Assembly: GCA_003161495.1 (NCBI GenBank)
Contig: PMOP01000403.1
Location: 1 to 25,567 of the forward strand
From: Acidobacteriota bacterium
GTDB taxonomy: Bacteria; Acidobacteriota; Terriglobia; Acidiferrales; UBA7541
DNA length: 25,567 nt
Direction of reading: 5' to 3'
The position numbers were made by a program, and so were the translations under genes. Every line of letters begins with the position of its first letter. Positions within the stretch are counted from its first letter, which is position 1. The notes beneath the pieces are model-generated. The model did not search any database and was not told the DNA's origin. It saw only the letters and a program-made list of their open reading frames with translations. This document shows, piece by piece, positions 1 through 6,575 of the stretch.

Positions 1-294
1 CGCCGCGCCAATCAGCCGGCGCATGCTGGCGCGCTGCAGGCGAACCTCAAACAAAAAAACGGAAATGGAAAATGCCAGGCCGACGCCGGCGGCCACAAGA
101 TTAGACAAACCGAAGGGATGAAAATGGTATCCCGCGGCGACACAGGCGATAGAAAAAATCAGCCGCACCATCAGGTGATCCCACCAGTTTCCGAATTCAG
201 GCTGGGTTTGAGCCGGTGTAGCGGGACGCAGCGGAAACGGCATCGATGGAAGCGGAGGAACGGCAGTTCCTGACCGGGTAAAAGGACGATTCAT
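1..294 (-). CDS. PIN/TRAM-domain membrane protein (YacL-like), N-terminal part only
   Basis: The reading frame starts at ATG 294-292 and runs off the left edge after 98 codons, so only the N-terminus is visible. It has a proline-rich soluble start (residues 1-40), two hydrophobic segments at about 43-57 and 64-82, then the segment FEVRLQRASMRRLIGAA. That arrangement and the R-x-x-R-A-S-x-x-R-L-I-G motif resemble acidobacterial YacL-like proteins, in which a membrane anchor precedes a PIN ribonuclease domain and a TRAM domain. The catalytic PIN part lies outside the window, so the assignment rests on the anchor region alone. A GAGG ribosome-binding site (complement of 299-302) sits 4 bases before the start and lies inside a small hairpin. 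The gene follows mbfA on the same strand after a 196-base gap and probably has its own promoter. Confidence 0.6.
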   Translation of the reverse strand, partial: MNRPFTRSGTAVPPLPSMPFPLRPATPAQTQPEFGNWWDHLMVRLIFSIACVAAGYHFHPFGLSNLVAAGVGLAFSISVFLFEVRLQRASMRRLIGAA

Positions 295-298
295 AAAG

Positions 299-315
299 CC
301 TCATTTCTTATGAGG
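299..315 (-). promoter_or_regulatory. Leader hairpin overlapping the ribosome-binding site of the PIN/TRAM gene
   Basis: On the minus strand the leader reads CCTCAT-AAGAA-ATGAGG and then CTTT-ATG. The two 6-base arms are perfectly complementary, and the downstream arm contains the GAGG that would bind 16S rRNA. Folding would hide the ribosome-binding site. The sequence is seen directly; the regulatory role is inference. Confidence 0.35.
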
Positions 316-414
316 AGGCGAAAAAATAGATCGGCAACACCCACTCACTATCAATGTGTATCAATCGGGGCTGACCTGGAACGAAAGGAATGACCACAGC
401 CCTTTTATGCCTCC

Positions 415-444
415 CACATATCCCATTTGGCATGGAATAGTCAA
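415..444 (-). promoter_or_regulatory. Possible promoter of the PIN/TRAM gene
   Basis: The minus strand has TTGACT (complement of 439-444), a good -35 box, followed after 18 bases by TATGTG (complement of 415-420), a poor -10 box. This gives a leader of about 110 bases. The stretch 295-490 has no other recognisable element apart from the leader hairpin, and no terminator for mbfA was seen there. Confidence 0.25.
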
Positions 445-490
445 GATTTTATAAATTTCATTTTTTGTGCGAATCGTGACGAGGTGAAAG

Positions 491-1720
491 CTACACGCCT
501 GCTCCGGAAATTCGACCAATTGCGATTCCGATGAAATAGGTGACGACTCCCTCGACCGCGCCGACGAAAGTCATTTCAAGACCGCTGGCCCACCACGAAC
601 GGATCGTTATCAGAGACTTGGCCGCGCCCACGGCGAAGTGCGCCAGCAGGGAAACAATCGCGGCGACAATTACGGCCGGATATCCGTTCAGAAAGAAAAA
701 TGGAATTACGGGAATGGTGGCGCCAATGGCCGTCGAGAGAGCGCCCGAGATGGCTGAAGTCACAGGTTTTCTTAGGCCCTCTTCGGTGGTGTTCAGGCGT
801 TCCTGCGCCAGCGTGCGGACAAACTGGGCTTTGTCCTTGGACAAATGCTCGACAAACCGGTCGGCCTCTTCCGGAGGCAACCCTCTGATCTGGTAGCTGA
901 GGGAAAGTACTTCCCGCGCTTCGGCTTCGTTGAATTCCACGGCTTCGCGCTCGCGAGAAAATTCCGCCTCATAGATTTCCCGCTCGCTTTTGGCCGCGAG
1001 ATACGCGCCCGAGCCCATCGAAAGTGCGCTCGCAATCATGCCCACCATTCCCGCGATGATTACAAATTTGCTGTTGCCCAGCGTGGCTCCGGAAACGCCG
1101 GAGACAATTCCAAAGATCGCACCGAGGCCGTCGTTGATTCCGTAGATGGCGTCGCCGATCCAGCCCGCCGCTTTGGGATGGTCCGCATCTCTTGCGGCCA
1201 GAATTTCGTCAAGCACTTCTTTGGCCTGCTCGGGCGAAGATTGCGGGAGCGGCCGGCGGTTGCGAATGAGCCCGCTGAGGGTGCGGTAGTGGTCGCGTTC
1301 ATCTTCGAGCGTTTGTTCCAGGATATGAATGCTGGGCGCGTCGCCGAGCTCTTTCATCTGTTTCGCGTACATGGCGATGTCGCGGCTCTCATCCAGCGAC
1401 AGCCGCCGCAGCGCCACCCCAATACCGCCGACGCGATTGGCCATGGTGTCTGCCTCGCCGGTTTTCGGCCCGCGATAGACAGGGTCCGGACCACCCAACG
1501 CGCGAATTCGATCGGCCCAAAGCTGCGCGTGGCGCTGTTCGGCAGAGGCCAGAGTGCGAAAGGCGGCACGCCGCGAAGGATCGGTTTCGCGTTTTGCCAA
1601 TGCTTCGTAAGTGAAGTATCCGCGCATCTCGGCCTGCCAATTGCTTTGGAGAATTTTCAGGATGCGGCCGCGATCCCGGGTGTCCATTTTAGAATCGGTG
1701 GTGGTCGTGTCTGCGCTCAT
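491..1720 (-). CDS. mbfA: Membrane-bound ferritin / VIT1-family iron exporter (erythrin-VIT1, MbfA-like)
   Basis: The 409-residue protein fuses an N-terminal rubrerythrin-like four-helix domain (about 20-150) to a C-terminal VIT1/CCC1 membrane domain (about 186-409). Diiron-type ligands are visible: E31, the E61-x-x-H64 pair, E111 and E141-x-x-H144. The membrane part begins with G-D-A-I-Y-G-I-N-D-G at 189-198, the signature of VIT1 proteins. It is interrupted by a charged, Glu-rich segment at about 246-300 that matches the cytosolic metal-binding domain of VIT transporters. MbfA proteins in alphaproteobacteria export iron and protect against iron/peroxide stress; the same role is inferred here. 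Start ATG 1720-1718 gives a complete ferritin domain. There is no clear Shine-Dalgarno. A possible promoter lies just upstream, back to back with the rplU promoter. Confidence 0.88.
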   Translation of the reverse strand: MSADTTTTDSKMDTRDRGRILKILQSNWQAEMRGYFTYEALAKRETDPSRRAAFRTLASAEQRHAQLWADRIRALGGPDPVYRGPKTGEADTMANRVGGIGVALRRLSLDESRDIAMYAKQMKELGDAPSIHILEQTLEDERDHYRTLSGLIRNRRPLPQSSPEQAKEVLDEILAARDADHPKAAGWIGDAIYGINDGLGAIFGIVSGVSGATLGNSKFVIIAGMVGMIASALSMGSGAYLAAKSEREIYEAEFSREREAVEFNEAEAREVLSLSYQIRGLPPEEADRFVEHLSKDKAQFVRTLAQERLNTTEEGLRKPVTSAISGALSTAIGATIPVIPFFFLNGYPAVIVAAIVSLLAHFAVGAAKSLITIRSWWASGLEMTFVGAVEGVVTYFIGIAIGRISGAGV

Positions 1721-1745
1721 GTCCAGATCTTACGGACTCAGGATG

Positions 1746-1775
1746 ATTCTTTGCATAGATAGGCGGGGAAGTCAA
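1746..1775 (-). promoter_or_regulatory. Possible mbfA promoter
   Basis: The minus strand shows TTGACT (complement of 1770-1775) and AAGAAT (complement of 1746-1751) with an 18-base spacer. The predicted transcript starts close to 1739, leaving an untranslated leader of only about 20 bases. Two direct copies of AAAGACCG (plus strand 1774-1781 and 1786-1793) overlap and flank the -35 box. The -10 box is imperfect, so this is tentative. Confidence 0.35.
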
Positions 1776-1852
1776 AGACCGGGCAAAAGACCGAGCAACG
1801 GAAGAAAATTGAGGGCATTTTAAATGGCGTGTGACATTCGGCTAACCAGTCG

Positions 1853-1881
1853 TTGACGTTCAATCCGCTCGTCCGTATAAT
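1853..1881 (+). promoter_or_regulatory. Strong sigma70-type promoter of rplU-rpmA
   Basis: TTGACG at 1853-1858 and a consensus TATAAT at 1876-1881 are separated by exactly 17 bases. Transcription should start near 1888, about 25 bases before the rplU start codon. This is the best promoter match in the window and fits a highly expressed ribosomal-protein operon. Confidence 0.85.
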
Positions 1882-1911
1882 AGGGGTTTCCGATTTGTGT
1901 CTGGAGGGGCG

Positions 1912-2223
1912 ATGTACGCCGTTATTCGAAGTGGTGGGAAACAGTACCGCGTTGCTCCCGGCGATACGGTCAAGGTGGAAACCTTGCCCGGCAAAGTGGG
2001 CGGCAAGATCACGTTTGGCGACGTGGTCGCCGTGGCTACCGACGAAAAGAAGCTTCTGACCGGGGCGGACGCCGCCAAGGCCAAAGTCATCGGCAAAATC
2101 ATTGCCCAGGGACGCCATCCGAAACTCACGGTTTTTAAATACCGTTGCATTAAACAATACAAGATTGTCCGCGGCCACCGGCAGAATTACACAGCCGTCG
2201 AAGTCAGCGGAATCGAGCTCTAA
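1912..2223 (+). CDS. rplU: 50S ribosomal protein bL21
   Basis: The product has 103 residues, the usual bL21 length, starting [14 protein letters not shown]. The C-terminal part [17 protein letters not shown] is the conserved bL21 RNA-binding end (most homologues have K-R-R-K-x-Y-x-x-x-x-G-H-R-Q). bL21 binds 23S rRNA in the large subunit next to bL20. ATG 1912 is preferred to the upstream in-frame GTG at 1897 because GGAGG (1903-1907) precedes the ATG and it matches the family N-terminus. It is first in a two-gene operon with rpmA, 20 bases downstream. Confidence 0.97.
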   Translation: MYAVIRSGGKQYRVAPGDTVKVETLPGKVGGKITFGDVVAVATDEKKLLTGADAAKAKVIGKIIAQGRHPKLTVFKYRCIKQYKIVRGHRQNYTAVEVSGIEL

Positions 2224-2243
2224 GAGCTCCAAAGGAAATTGAG

Positions 2244-2540
2244 ATGGCACATAAGAAAGGTGGCGGCTCCTCCGTAAACGGCCGCAACTCACCTGGACAA
2301 AGACTGGGCGTGAAGCGGTTCGGCGGGCAGCTCGTCCACGCGGGAACAATTTTGATCCGCCAGCGCGGCACCAAGCACAAGCCTGGCGTGAACGTGGGCC
2401 GCGGCAAGGACGATACGCTGTTCGCCTTGATTGACGGCGTCGTTCTTTTTCAGGACAAGGGCCAGGACGGGCGCTACATCAGCGTCCTGCCGCCCGAGCA
2501 GGCCGCACCAGCAACGCCTGCCGCTCTGCCAGCAAACTAA
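2244..2540 (+). CDS. rpmA: 50S ribosomal protein bL27
   Basis: The 98-residue protein begins [14 protein letters not shown], the basic N-terminal tail that reaches the peptidyl-transferase centre in bL27. The body [12 protein letters not shown] and I-R-Q-R-G-T-K is typical. There is no Firmicutes-type cleavable N-terminal extension. The C-terminus carries an Ala/Pro-rich tail (about 85-98) beyond the conserved core, which is slightly unusual. An AAGGA ribosome-binding site is at 2232-2236. An intrinsic terminator follows directly. Confidence 0.97.
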   Translation: MAHKKGGGSSVNGRNSPGQRLGVKRFGGQLVHAGTILIRQRGTKHKPGVNVGRGKDDTLFALIDGVVLFQDKGQDGRYISVLPPEQAAPATPAALPAN

Positions 2541-2558
2541 ATGGATCTCGAATTTGAG

Positions 2559-2590
2559 AAGGCGGCTCCGCGGTGCGGGGCCGCCTTTTT
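2559..2590 (+). terminator. Intrinsic terminator of rplU-rpmA
   Basis: AAGGCGGC (2559-2566) pairs with GCCGCCTT (2580-2587), with a GC-rich loop between. A run of five T follows the stem at 2586-2590. It lies 18 bases after the rpmA stop, so obgE probably needs read-through or its own promoter. Confidence 0.85.
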
Positions 2591-2603
2591 GTTTATGTTT
2601 TAA

Positions 2604-2678
2604 GTAGCGCGGGCTTCAGCCTGCGGGGTTTTGTACTTGCGAGCACTAAAAAAAACCGCAGGCTGAAGCCCGCGCTAC
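2604..2678. repeat. Dispersed palindromic repeat, family 1, copy 1
   Basis: Two perfectly complementary 23-base arms lie at 2604-2626 and 2656-2678, around a 29-base loop. The arms carry the core GGCTTCAGCC / GGCTGAAGCC shared with copies at 8047, 17130 and 19783. This copy sits between the rpmA terminator and obgE and is the only family-1 copy here that is not between convergent genes. It is the best-preserved copy, which suggests recent spread or selection on the hairpin. Confidence 0.9.
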
Positions 2679-2723
2679 CAAATCGATCTCGCACTGTCGT
2701 ATTCTGAAGGACGGAAGTGAACC

Positions 2724-3848
2724 ATGGTGTTCGTTGATGAAGCCAAAATCTATGTAAAGGCCGGCAACGGCGGAAACGGCTGCATCGCGTTCCGCCGCGA
2801 AAAATTTGTGCCGCGAGGCGGGCCTTCGGGCGGCGACGGCGGGCATGGCGGCAGCATTTATTTGGAAGCGAATCCGCACGACAACACGTTGTTACGCTAC
2901 CGCTACAATCGCGAATTCAAAGCCGATCGCGGCCGGCACGGCGAAGGCTCGAATTGTTCCGGGCATTCCGGCGCGGACATGATTCTGGCCGTGCCCGTCG
3001 GCACCGTTGTCACCGACCAGGACACGGGCGAGCTGATCGCCGATTTGACGAAGCCCGGCGAACGAATTTTAATTGCGCAGGGCGGACGCGGCGGACGCGG
3101 CAATCAACACTTCGCCAAGCCCTGGCATCAAGCGCCGCGCGAATCGGAAGATGGCCAGCCCGGCGTGGAACGAAATTTGCATTTTGAATTGAAGCTGCTC
3201 GCGGACATTGGCCTCGTGGGATTTCCGAACGTCGGAAAATCCACGCTCATTTCGCGAATCTCCGCGGCGCATCCGAAAATTGCGGATTATCCGTTTACGA
3301 CATTGCAACCTGGCCTCGGAGTTGTTTCCGCGGACGGCGCTCCAGGAAAACCGTCGGAAAAGGGCGGCGGGCGCACGTTCGTCGTTGCGGACTTGCCGGG
3401 ATTGATTGAGGGCGCGCATACCGGGGTGGGCCTCGGGATTCGATTTCTGAAGCACATTGAGCGCACACGGCTCGTTGCACACTTAATCGACACGAGCGAC
3501 GCTTCCGACCGCGATCCTGTGCACGACTTCGAGGTTATTGAGAATGAACTCGCCGCGTTCAGCGAAAAACTTGCCGAGAAACCGGTGATTGTTGTCGCCA
3601 CAAAGCTGGACGCCACGACGGACCGCACGCGGCTGGAAAAATTGCGCGAATTTTGCGCGGCACGTGGACTGGAATTCCACGCCATCTCGTCCGCCTCGGG
3701 CGAAGGCATTCCGCAACTGGTGCGGGCCATGGCTGACGCGCTGGACCGCCTGGCGCCACGCGAGCCGCTGCAGGAAAACGCGGACGAACCGGCGGCCTTG
3801 CAGGAACCGCCCGAAAACGAATCGCCGGCGCATCCGGAGGAACGTTGA
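2724..3848 (+). CDS. obgE: Obg-family GTPase ObgE/CgtA
   Basis: The 374-residue protein has the glycine-rich Obg fold (1-158) and a GTPase domain (159-340). Motifs: G1 GFPNVGKST at 166-174, switch I DYPFTT at 188-193, G3 DLPGLIEGA at 223-231, G4 TKLD at 293-296 and G5 SSASGEG at 322-328. G4 has Thr where classical GTPases have Asn. About 16 residues (202-217) rich in Gly, Lys and Ser are inserted between switch I and G3. The C-terminus is a short acidic, Pro/Glu-rich tail rather than a full OCT domain. Obg binds the 50S subunit during late assembly and links it to stress and nutrient state. ATG 2724 has upstream AAGGA and GGAAG and matches the family start. The stop overlaps the nadD start. 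Confidence 0.95.
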   Translation: MVFVDEAKIYVKAGNGGNGCIAFRREKFVPRGGPSGGDGGHGGSIYLEANPHDNTLLRYRYNREFKADRGRHGEGSNCSGHSGADMILAVPVGTVVTDQDTGELIADLTKPGERILIAQGGRGGRGNQHFAKPWHQAPRESEDGQPGVERNLHFELKLLADIGLVGFPNVGKSTLISRISAAHPKIADYPFTTLQPGLGVVSADGAPGKPSEKGGGRTFVVADLPGLIEGAHTGVGLGIRFLKHIERTRLVAHLIDTSDASDRDPVHDFEVIENELAAFSEKLAEKPVIVVATKLDATTDRTRLEKLREFCAARGLEFHAISSASGEGIPQLVRAMADALDRLAPREPLQENADEPAALQEPPENESPAHPEER

Positions 3849-4564
3849 GCATCGCGCCCGCCGAAGCACATGGCGTAGTCCGGGAACAGGCGCGCGAGCG
3901 GCGCATCGCACTTTTTGGCGGCACATTCGATCCGATTCACATCGGCCACCTCGCCGTGGCGCGCGCCGCCGAGCGTAGATTTCACCTCGACGAAATTCAT
4001 TTCATTCCGACGGGCCGCCCGCCGCACAAGCATCGCGCCGGAATGGCTTCCTACGCTGACCGTTACGCAATGGTTTCCATCGCCTGCGCCGATCATCCGA
4101 AGTTTGTTCCATCGCTGGCTGAAGCCGGCGAGGGCCAATCCGGGCGCGAGGTCTTTTATTCCGTCGATACGGTGAAACACTTCAAGCACAGGCCACACAG
4201 CGCGGGCACGCATTTTTATTTTTTGCTGGGCGCGGATTCTTTTCTGCATATTCCCACCTGGAAGGATTACGAAACCCTGTTGGGATTATGCGATTTTATC
4301 GTGGCCAGCCGGCCCGGCTTTGATGTGGCCGCGCTGCGACTGGTGATTCCCCCGGAGCTGTTTGCCCGGCGCGGCGCGGCGCACGCTCCGCTCGATCCGC
4401 GCGCGATCCCTTTGCGTCGTACCGTGGTCTATGTGCTGGACACGGTGTCGAGCCACGTATCGGCAACCGATGTGCGTTATCGTTTGGATCGCAACGATTC
4501 GATTCACGGGCTTGTGCCGCCGCGCGTCGAGGAATACATTAACAAGAAGGCCCTCTACCGGTGA
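3845..4564 (+). CDS. nadD: Nicotinate-nucleotide adenylyltransferase
   Basis: NadD transfers AMP from ATP to nicotinate mononucleotide, giving deamido-NAD in NAD synthesis. The 239-residue protein has the nucleotidyltransferase signature [11 protein letters not shown] at 25-35, the G-A-D-S-F-L-x-x-x-x-W stretch at 129-139, and S-A-T-D-V-R at 206-211 in place of the usual S-S-T-x-I-R. About 19 residues precede the conserved core. The start is TTG 3845, which overlaps the obgE stop (TTGA) and has GGAGG at 3836-3840. No in-frame ATG lies before the core, so the TTG is well supported. Its stop overlaps the GTG of rsfS. Confidence 0.94.
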   Translation: MSIAPAEAHGVVREQARERRIALFGGTFDPIHIGHLAVARAAERRFHLDEIHFIPTGRPPHKHRAGMASYADRYAMVSIACADHPKFVPSLAEAGEGQSGREVFYSVDTVKHFKHRPHSAGTHFYFLLGADSFLHIPTWKDYETLLGLCDFIVASRPGFDVAALRLVIPPELFARRGAAHAPLDPRAIPLRRTVVYVLDTVSSHVSATDVRYRLDRNDSIHGLVPPRVEEYINKKALYR

Positions 4565-4965
4565 CAGCGAGAAAAGATTCGATTCCGCCTCACGTCCGCG
4601 CGGCCATCAGCGCCGCGCAGGATAAAATGGCGGAGGATGTCGTCCTCCTCGATCTCGCGGGCCTTGGCGCGTTCACGGATTATTTTTTGGTCTGTACCGG
4701 ATTCAGCACGCCGCAACTCGAAGCCATTTGCGACGAAATTGAAGAGCGCCTGAAGCATAGCGGCACTCGCCGCCTGCACCGCGAAGGTAAACCCGGAAGC
4801 GATTGGATGCTCCTAGATTTCGGCAGCCTGATCGTGCATGCATTCACGGAACGTGCGCGACATTATTACGATCTGGAGCGTCTCTGGCGAGCCGGGCGCC
4901 GCGTCGAATTTAGTGAGCCTCGCGAGGGAAATTCCTCGACAGGCGCGGCGGAGGCCGAAGGTTGA
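4561..4965 (+). CDS. rsfS: Ribosome silencing factor RsfS
   Basis: The 134-residue protein matches the RsfS/Iojap family: A-A-Q-D-K-M-A-E-D-V-V-L-L-D-L near residues 18-32, then T-D-Y-F-L-V-C-T-G, the family's hallmark, and W-M-L-L-D-F-G-S-L-I-V-H-A-F near 81-94. RsfS binds uL14 and blocks subunit joining when nutrients are low. The start is GTG 4561, overlapping the nadD stop (GTGA). The C-terminal 20 residues or so are Ser/Gly/Ala/Glu-rich and probably disordered. Its neighbours nadD and obgE are the usual partners of rsfS. Confidence 0.95.
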   Translation: MTARKDSIPPHVRAAISAAQDKMAEDVVLLDLAGLGAFTDYFLVCTGFSTPQLEAICDEIEERLKHSGTRRLHREGKPGSDWMLLDFGSLIVHAFTERARHYYDLERLWRAGRRVEFSEPREGNSSTGAAEAEG

Positions 4966-5894
4966 GCGAGACCCGCTTGCCCTGGATCGCGGAAGATCCC
5001 GCCTCGAAGGCGGTCCTCGACCTCGCGCGCAAGGTCGCGGAAACTTCCACAACGCTTCTGATCACCGGAGAAAGCGGCACCGGCAAGGATCATCTGGCCC
5101 GCTTGATCCACGAACTCGGTCCCCGGCGCGATGCGCCATTCCTCAAAATCGATTGCGCCAGCCTGCCGCAGGAACTTGTCGAATCGGAATTGTTTGGACA
5201 CGAACGCGGCGCTTTCACCGGCGCGGTCGAGCGCAAGCTTGGCCGTCTGGAGATGGCGAGCGGGGGAACCATCGTGCTGGATGAAGTCGCGGCGCTTTCT
5301 CCTGCAACGCAATCGAAGCTCTTGCGCGTCCTCGAGGAGCGGCAATTCGAGCGCCTGGGCGGCACCGAAACCATCAGCATCGACGCGCGCCTGGTTGCCT
5401 TGACCAATTCCGATCTCGCGCGCCTCGTTTCCGACGGGCAATTCCGGGAAGATTTATTTTTCCGCCTGAGCGTCCTGACGATTCCCTTGCCGGCGCTGCG
5501 CGCGCGTCCCGCGGACATTCTGCCGCTTGCCGATGCGCTGCTCATGCGCGGCGCGCGAGTGCATGGGCGGATGGGCGTGGCCTTTTCCGAGCCCGTGATA
5601 AAAATGCTTTCCAGCTATTCCTGGCCAGGCAACGTGCGCGAGATGAGAAACGCGATTGAGCGCGCGCTGGTGTTTTCCGGCGGGGCTTCGCTCATCGTGG
5701 AAGATTTTCCGGAATCGGTCCGCTCGGCGGACTCGGCGTATGGAGGCGCGCTCCGTTCGCTCGACGACGTGGAGCGCGACGCCATTCACGCGACGCTCGA
5801 GGCGACACGCTACAAAATCGGAAAGAGTGCGCAGATTCTGGGCATCAGCCGCAAAACCCTCCTCGACAAGCGCAAAAAATACGGATTGAGCTGA
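4962..5894 (+). CDS. Sigma54-dependent activator without a receiver or sensor domain
   Basis: The 310-residue protein goes almost straight into an AAA+ sigma54-interaction domain. Walker A GESGTGKD is at 36-43, the sigma54-contacting loop GAFTGA at 83-88, Walker B GGTIVLDE at 101-108, arginine-finger region FREDLFFRL at 161-169 and sensor II WPGNVRE at 221-227. A Fis-type helix-turn-helix follows at about 272-309. There is no N-terminal REC, GAF or PAS domain, so ATPase activity is not visibly gated by a built-in sensor. The start is TTG 4962, overlapping the rsfS stop by four bases (TTGA). It activates transcription from sigma54 promoters by analogy; its targets are unknown and no convincing -24/-12 site was seen in the window. 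rlmH follows after 43 bases. Confidence 0.92.
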   Translation: MSETRLPWIAEDPASKAVLDLARKVAETSTTLLITGESGTGKDHLARLIHELGPRRDAPFLKIDCASLPQELVESELFGHERGAFTGAVERKLGRLEMASGGTIVLDEVAALSPATQSKLLRVLEERQFERLGGTETISIDARLVALTNSDLARLVSDGQFREDLFFRLSVLTIPLPALRARPADILPLADALLMRGARVHGRMGVAFSEPVIKMLSSYSWPGNVREMRNAIERALVFSGGASLIVEDFPESVRSADSAYGGALRSLDDVERDAIHATLEATRYKIGKSAQILGISRKTLLDKRKKYGLS

Positions 5895-5937
5895 ACCTGA
5901 TTTCCAAAGTGGATGCGCGAAGACTGGCGTTTCAGAA

Positions 5938-6375
5938 ATGCCAATGAAAATTCATCTGGTCCTGCTCGGAAAAACGCGGCGTCCGGAAATCCGCGCGTTG
6001 CTGGACGACTACGTTACGCGCGTCCGGCGATTCGCCGATGTGCAGCTCACCGAATTGCGCGAGGATTCCGCCGCGTCGCTGGGCAAGCTGGCGCTGGATT
6101 CCGCCGCGACCGTCGTTTTGCTCGATGACGCCGGGAAACCGCAAACGTCGGCGCAATTCGCCAAGTGGCTGGGAGAAACGCGGGATCGCGGTGCGCGCGA
6201 AATCGCGTTTTTATGCGGCGGAGCGGAAGGCTTTCCTGAGGCGTTGCGCCACCGTGCTACGCAAAAGTTTTCACTTTCCACTCTTACGTTCTCGCACGAA
6301 CTCGCCCGCGTCATGCTGGCCGAGCAGCTCTACCGCGCCTTCGCCATCCTCGCGGGGCACCCATACCCTAAATAG
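5938..6375 (+). CDS. rlmH: 23S rRNA (pseudouridine1915-N3)-methyltransferase RlmH
   Basis: The 145-residue protein is a SPOUT-class methyltransferase that modifies helix 69 of 23S rRNA in the assembled ribosome. The SAM-binding knot region includes F-L-C-G-G-A-E-G at 91-98 and the C-terminal helix T-F-S-H-E-L-A-R-V-M-L-A-E-Q-L-Y-R-A at 117-134. The extreme C-terminus is H-P-Y-P-K, where E. coli RlmH has H-P-Y-H-R-E; the His is replaced by Pro. Two in-frame starts compete: ATG 5938 (M-P-M-K-I) and ATG 5944 (M-K-I-H-L). The second is closer to the family norm. Neither has a clear ribosome-binding site. It ends the ribosome-related gene run. Confidence 0.93.
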   Translation: MPMKIHLVLLGKTRRPEIRALLDDYVTRVRRFADVQLTELREDSAASLGKLALDSAATVVLLDDAGKPQTSAQFAKWLGETRDRGAREIAFLCGGAEGFPEALRHRATQKFSLSTLTFSHELARVMLAEQLYRAFAILAGHPYPK

Positions 6376-6510
6376 TCGCCTGAGCAGGCGCCAGAATGAG
6401 TGTGATGGGGAGAACTGCCAACAGGAATCGCCTCAACGGTCTTCCGCCCTCGCGGCGATTTAAATAGGCGCAACCAAACGATGAGGTATAGAATCCAAGT
6501 AGTGTAAGGC

Positions 6511-6537
6511 AAAAAACGAGTTCCCCCGTGAACTCGT
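6511..6537 (-). terminator. Minus-strand intrinsic-terminator-like hairpin upstream of the Gly-rich gene
   Basis: ACGAGTTC (6516-6523) and GAACTCGT (6530-6537) form a perfect 8-base stem with a 6-base loop. On the minus strand it is followed by six T (complement of 6511-6516), the form of an intrinsic terminator for leftward transcription. On the plus strand it would be a leader hairpin 38 bases before the 6576 start. No minus-strand gene clearly needs it. The rest of 6376-6575 contains a small hairpin CGCCT-GAGC-AGGCG at 6377-6390 without a T tract, and no clear promoter. Confidence 0.6.
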
Positions 6538-6575
6538 CCGCAGGTCTTACGCAATGGTTGCGGAGGGCCTTAATT

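Noticed and set aside
845..1762. Long plus-strand frame opposite the iron exporter
   Set aside because: It lies opposite mbfA, whose domains are clear. The translation has no recognisable domain and is a shadow of a GC-rich gene.
1738..2349. Minus-strand frame of 203 codons across rplU and the start of rpmA
   Set aside because: Antisense to two certain ribosomal-protein genes and their promoter, with no domain and no ribosome-binding site.
3287..4249. Minus-strand frame of 320 codons opposite obgE and nadD
   Set aside because: Both plus-strand genes are certain, and the antisense translation is Arg/Ser/Ala-rich as expected of a shadow.
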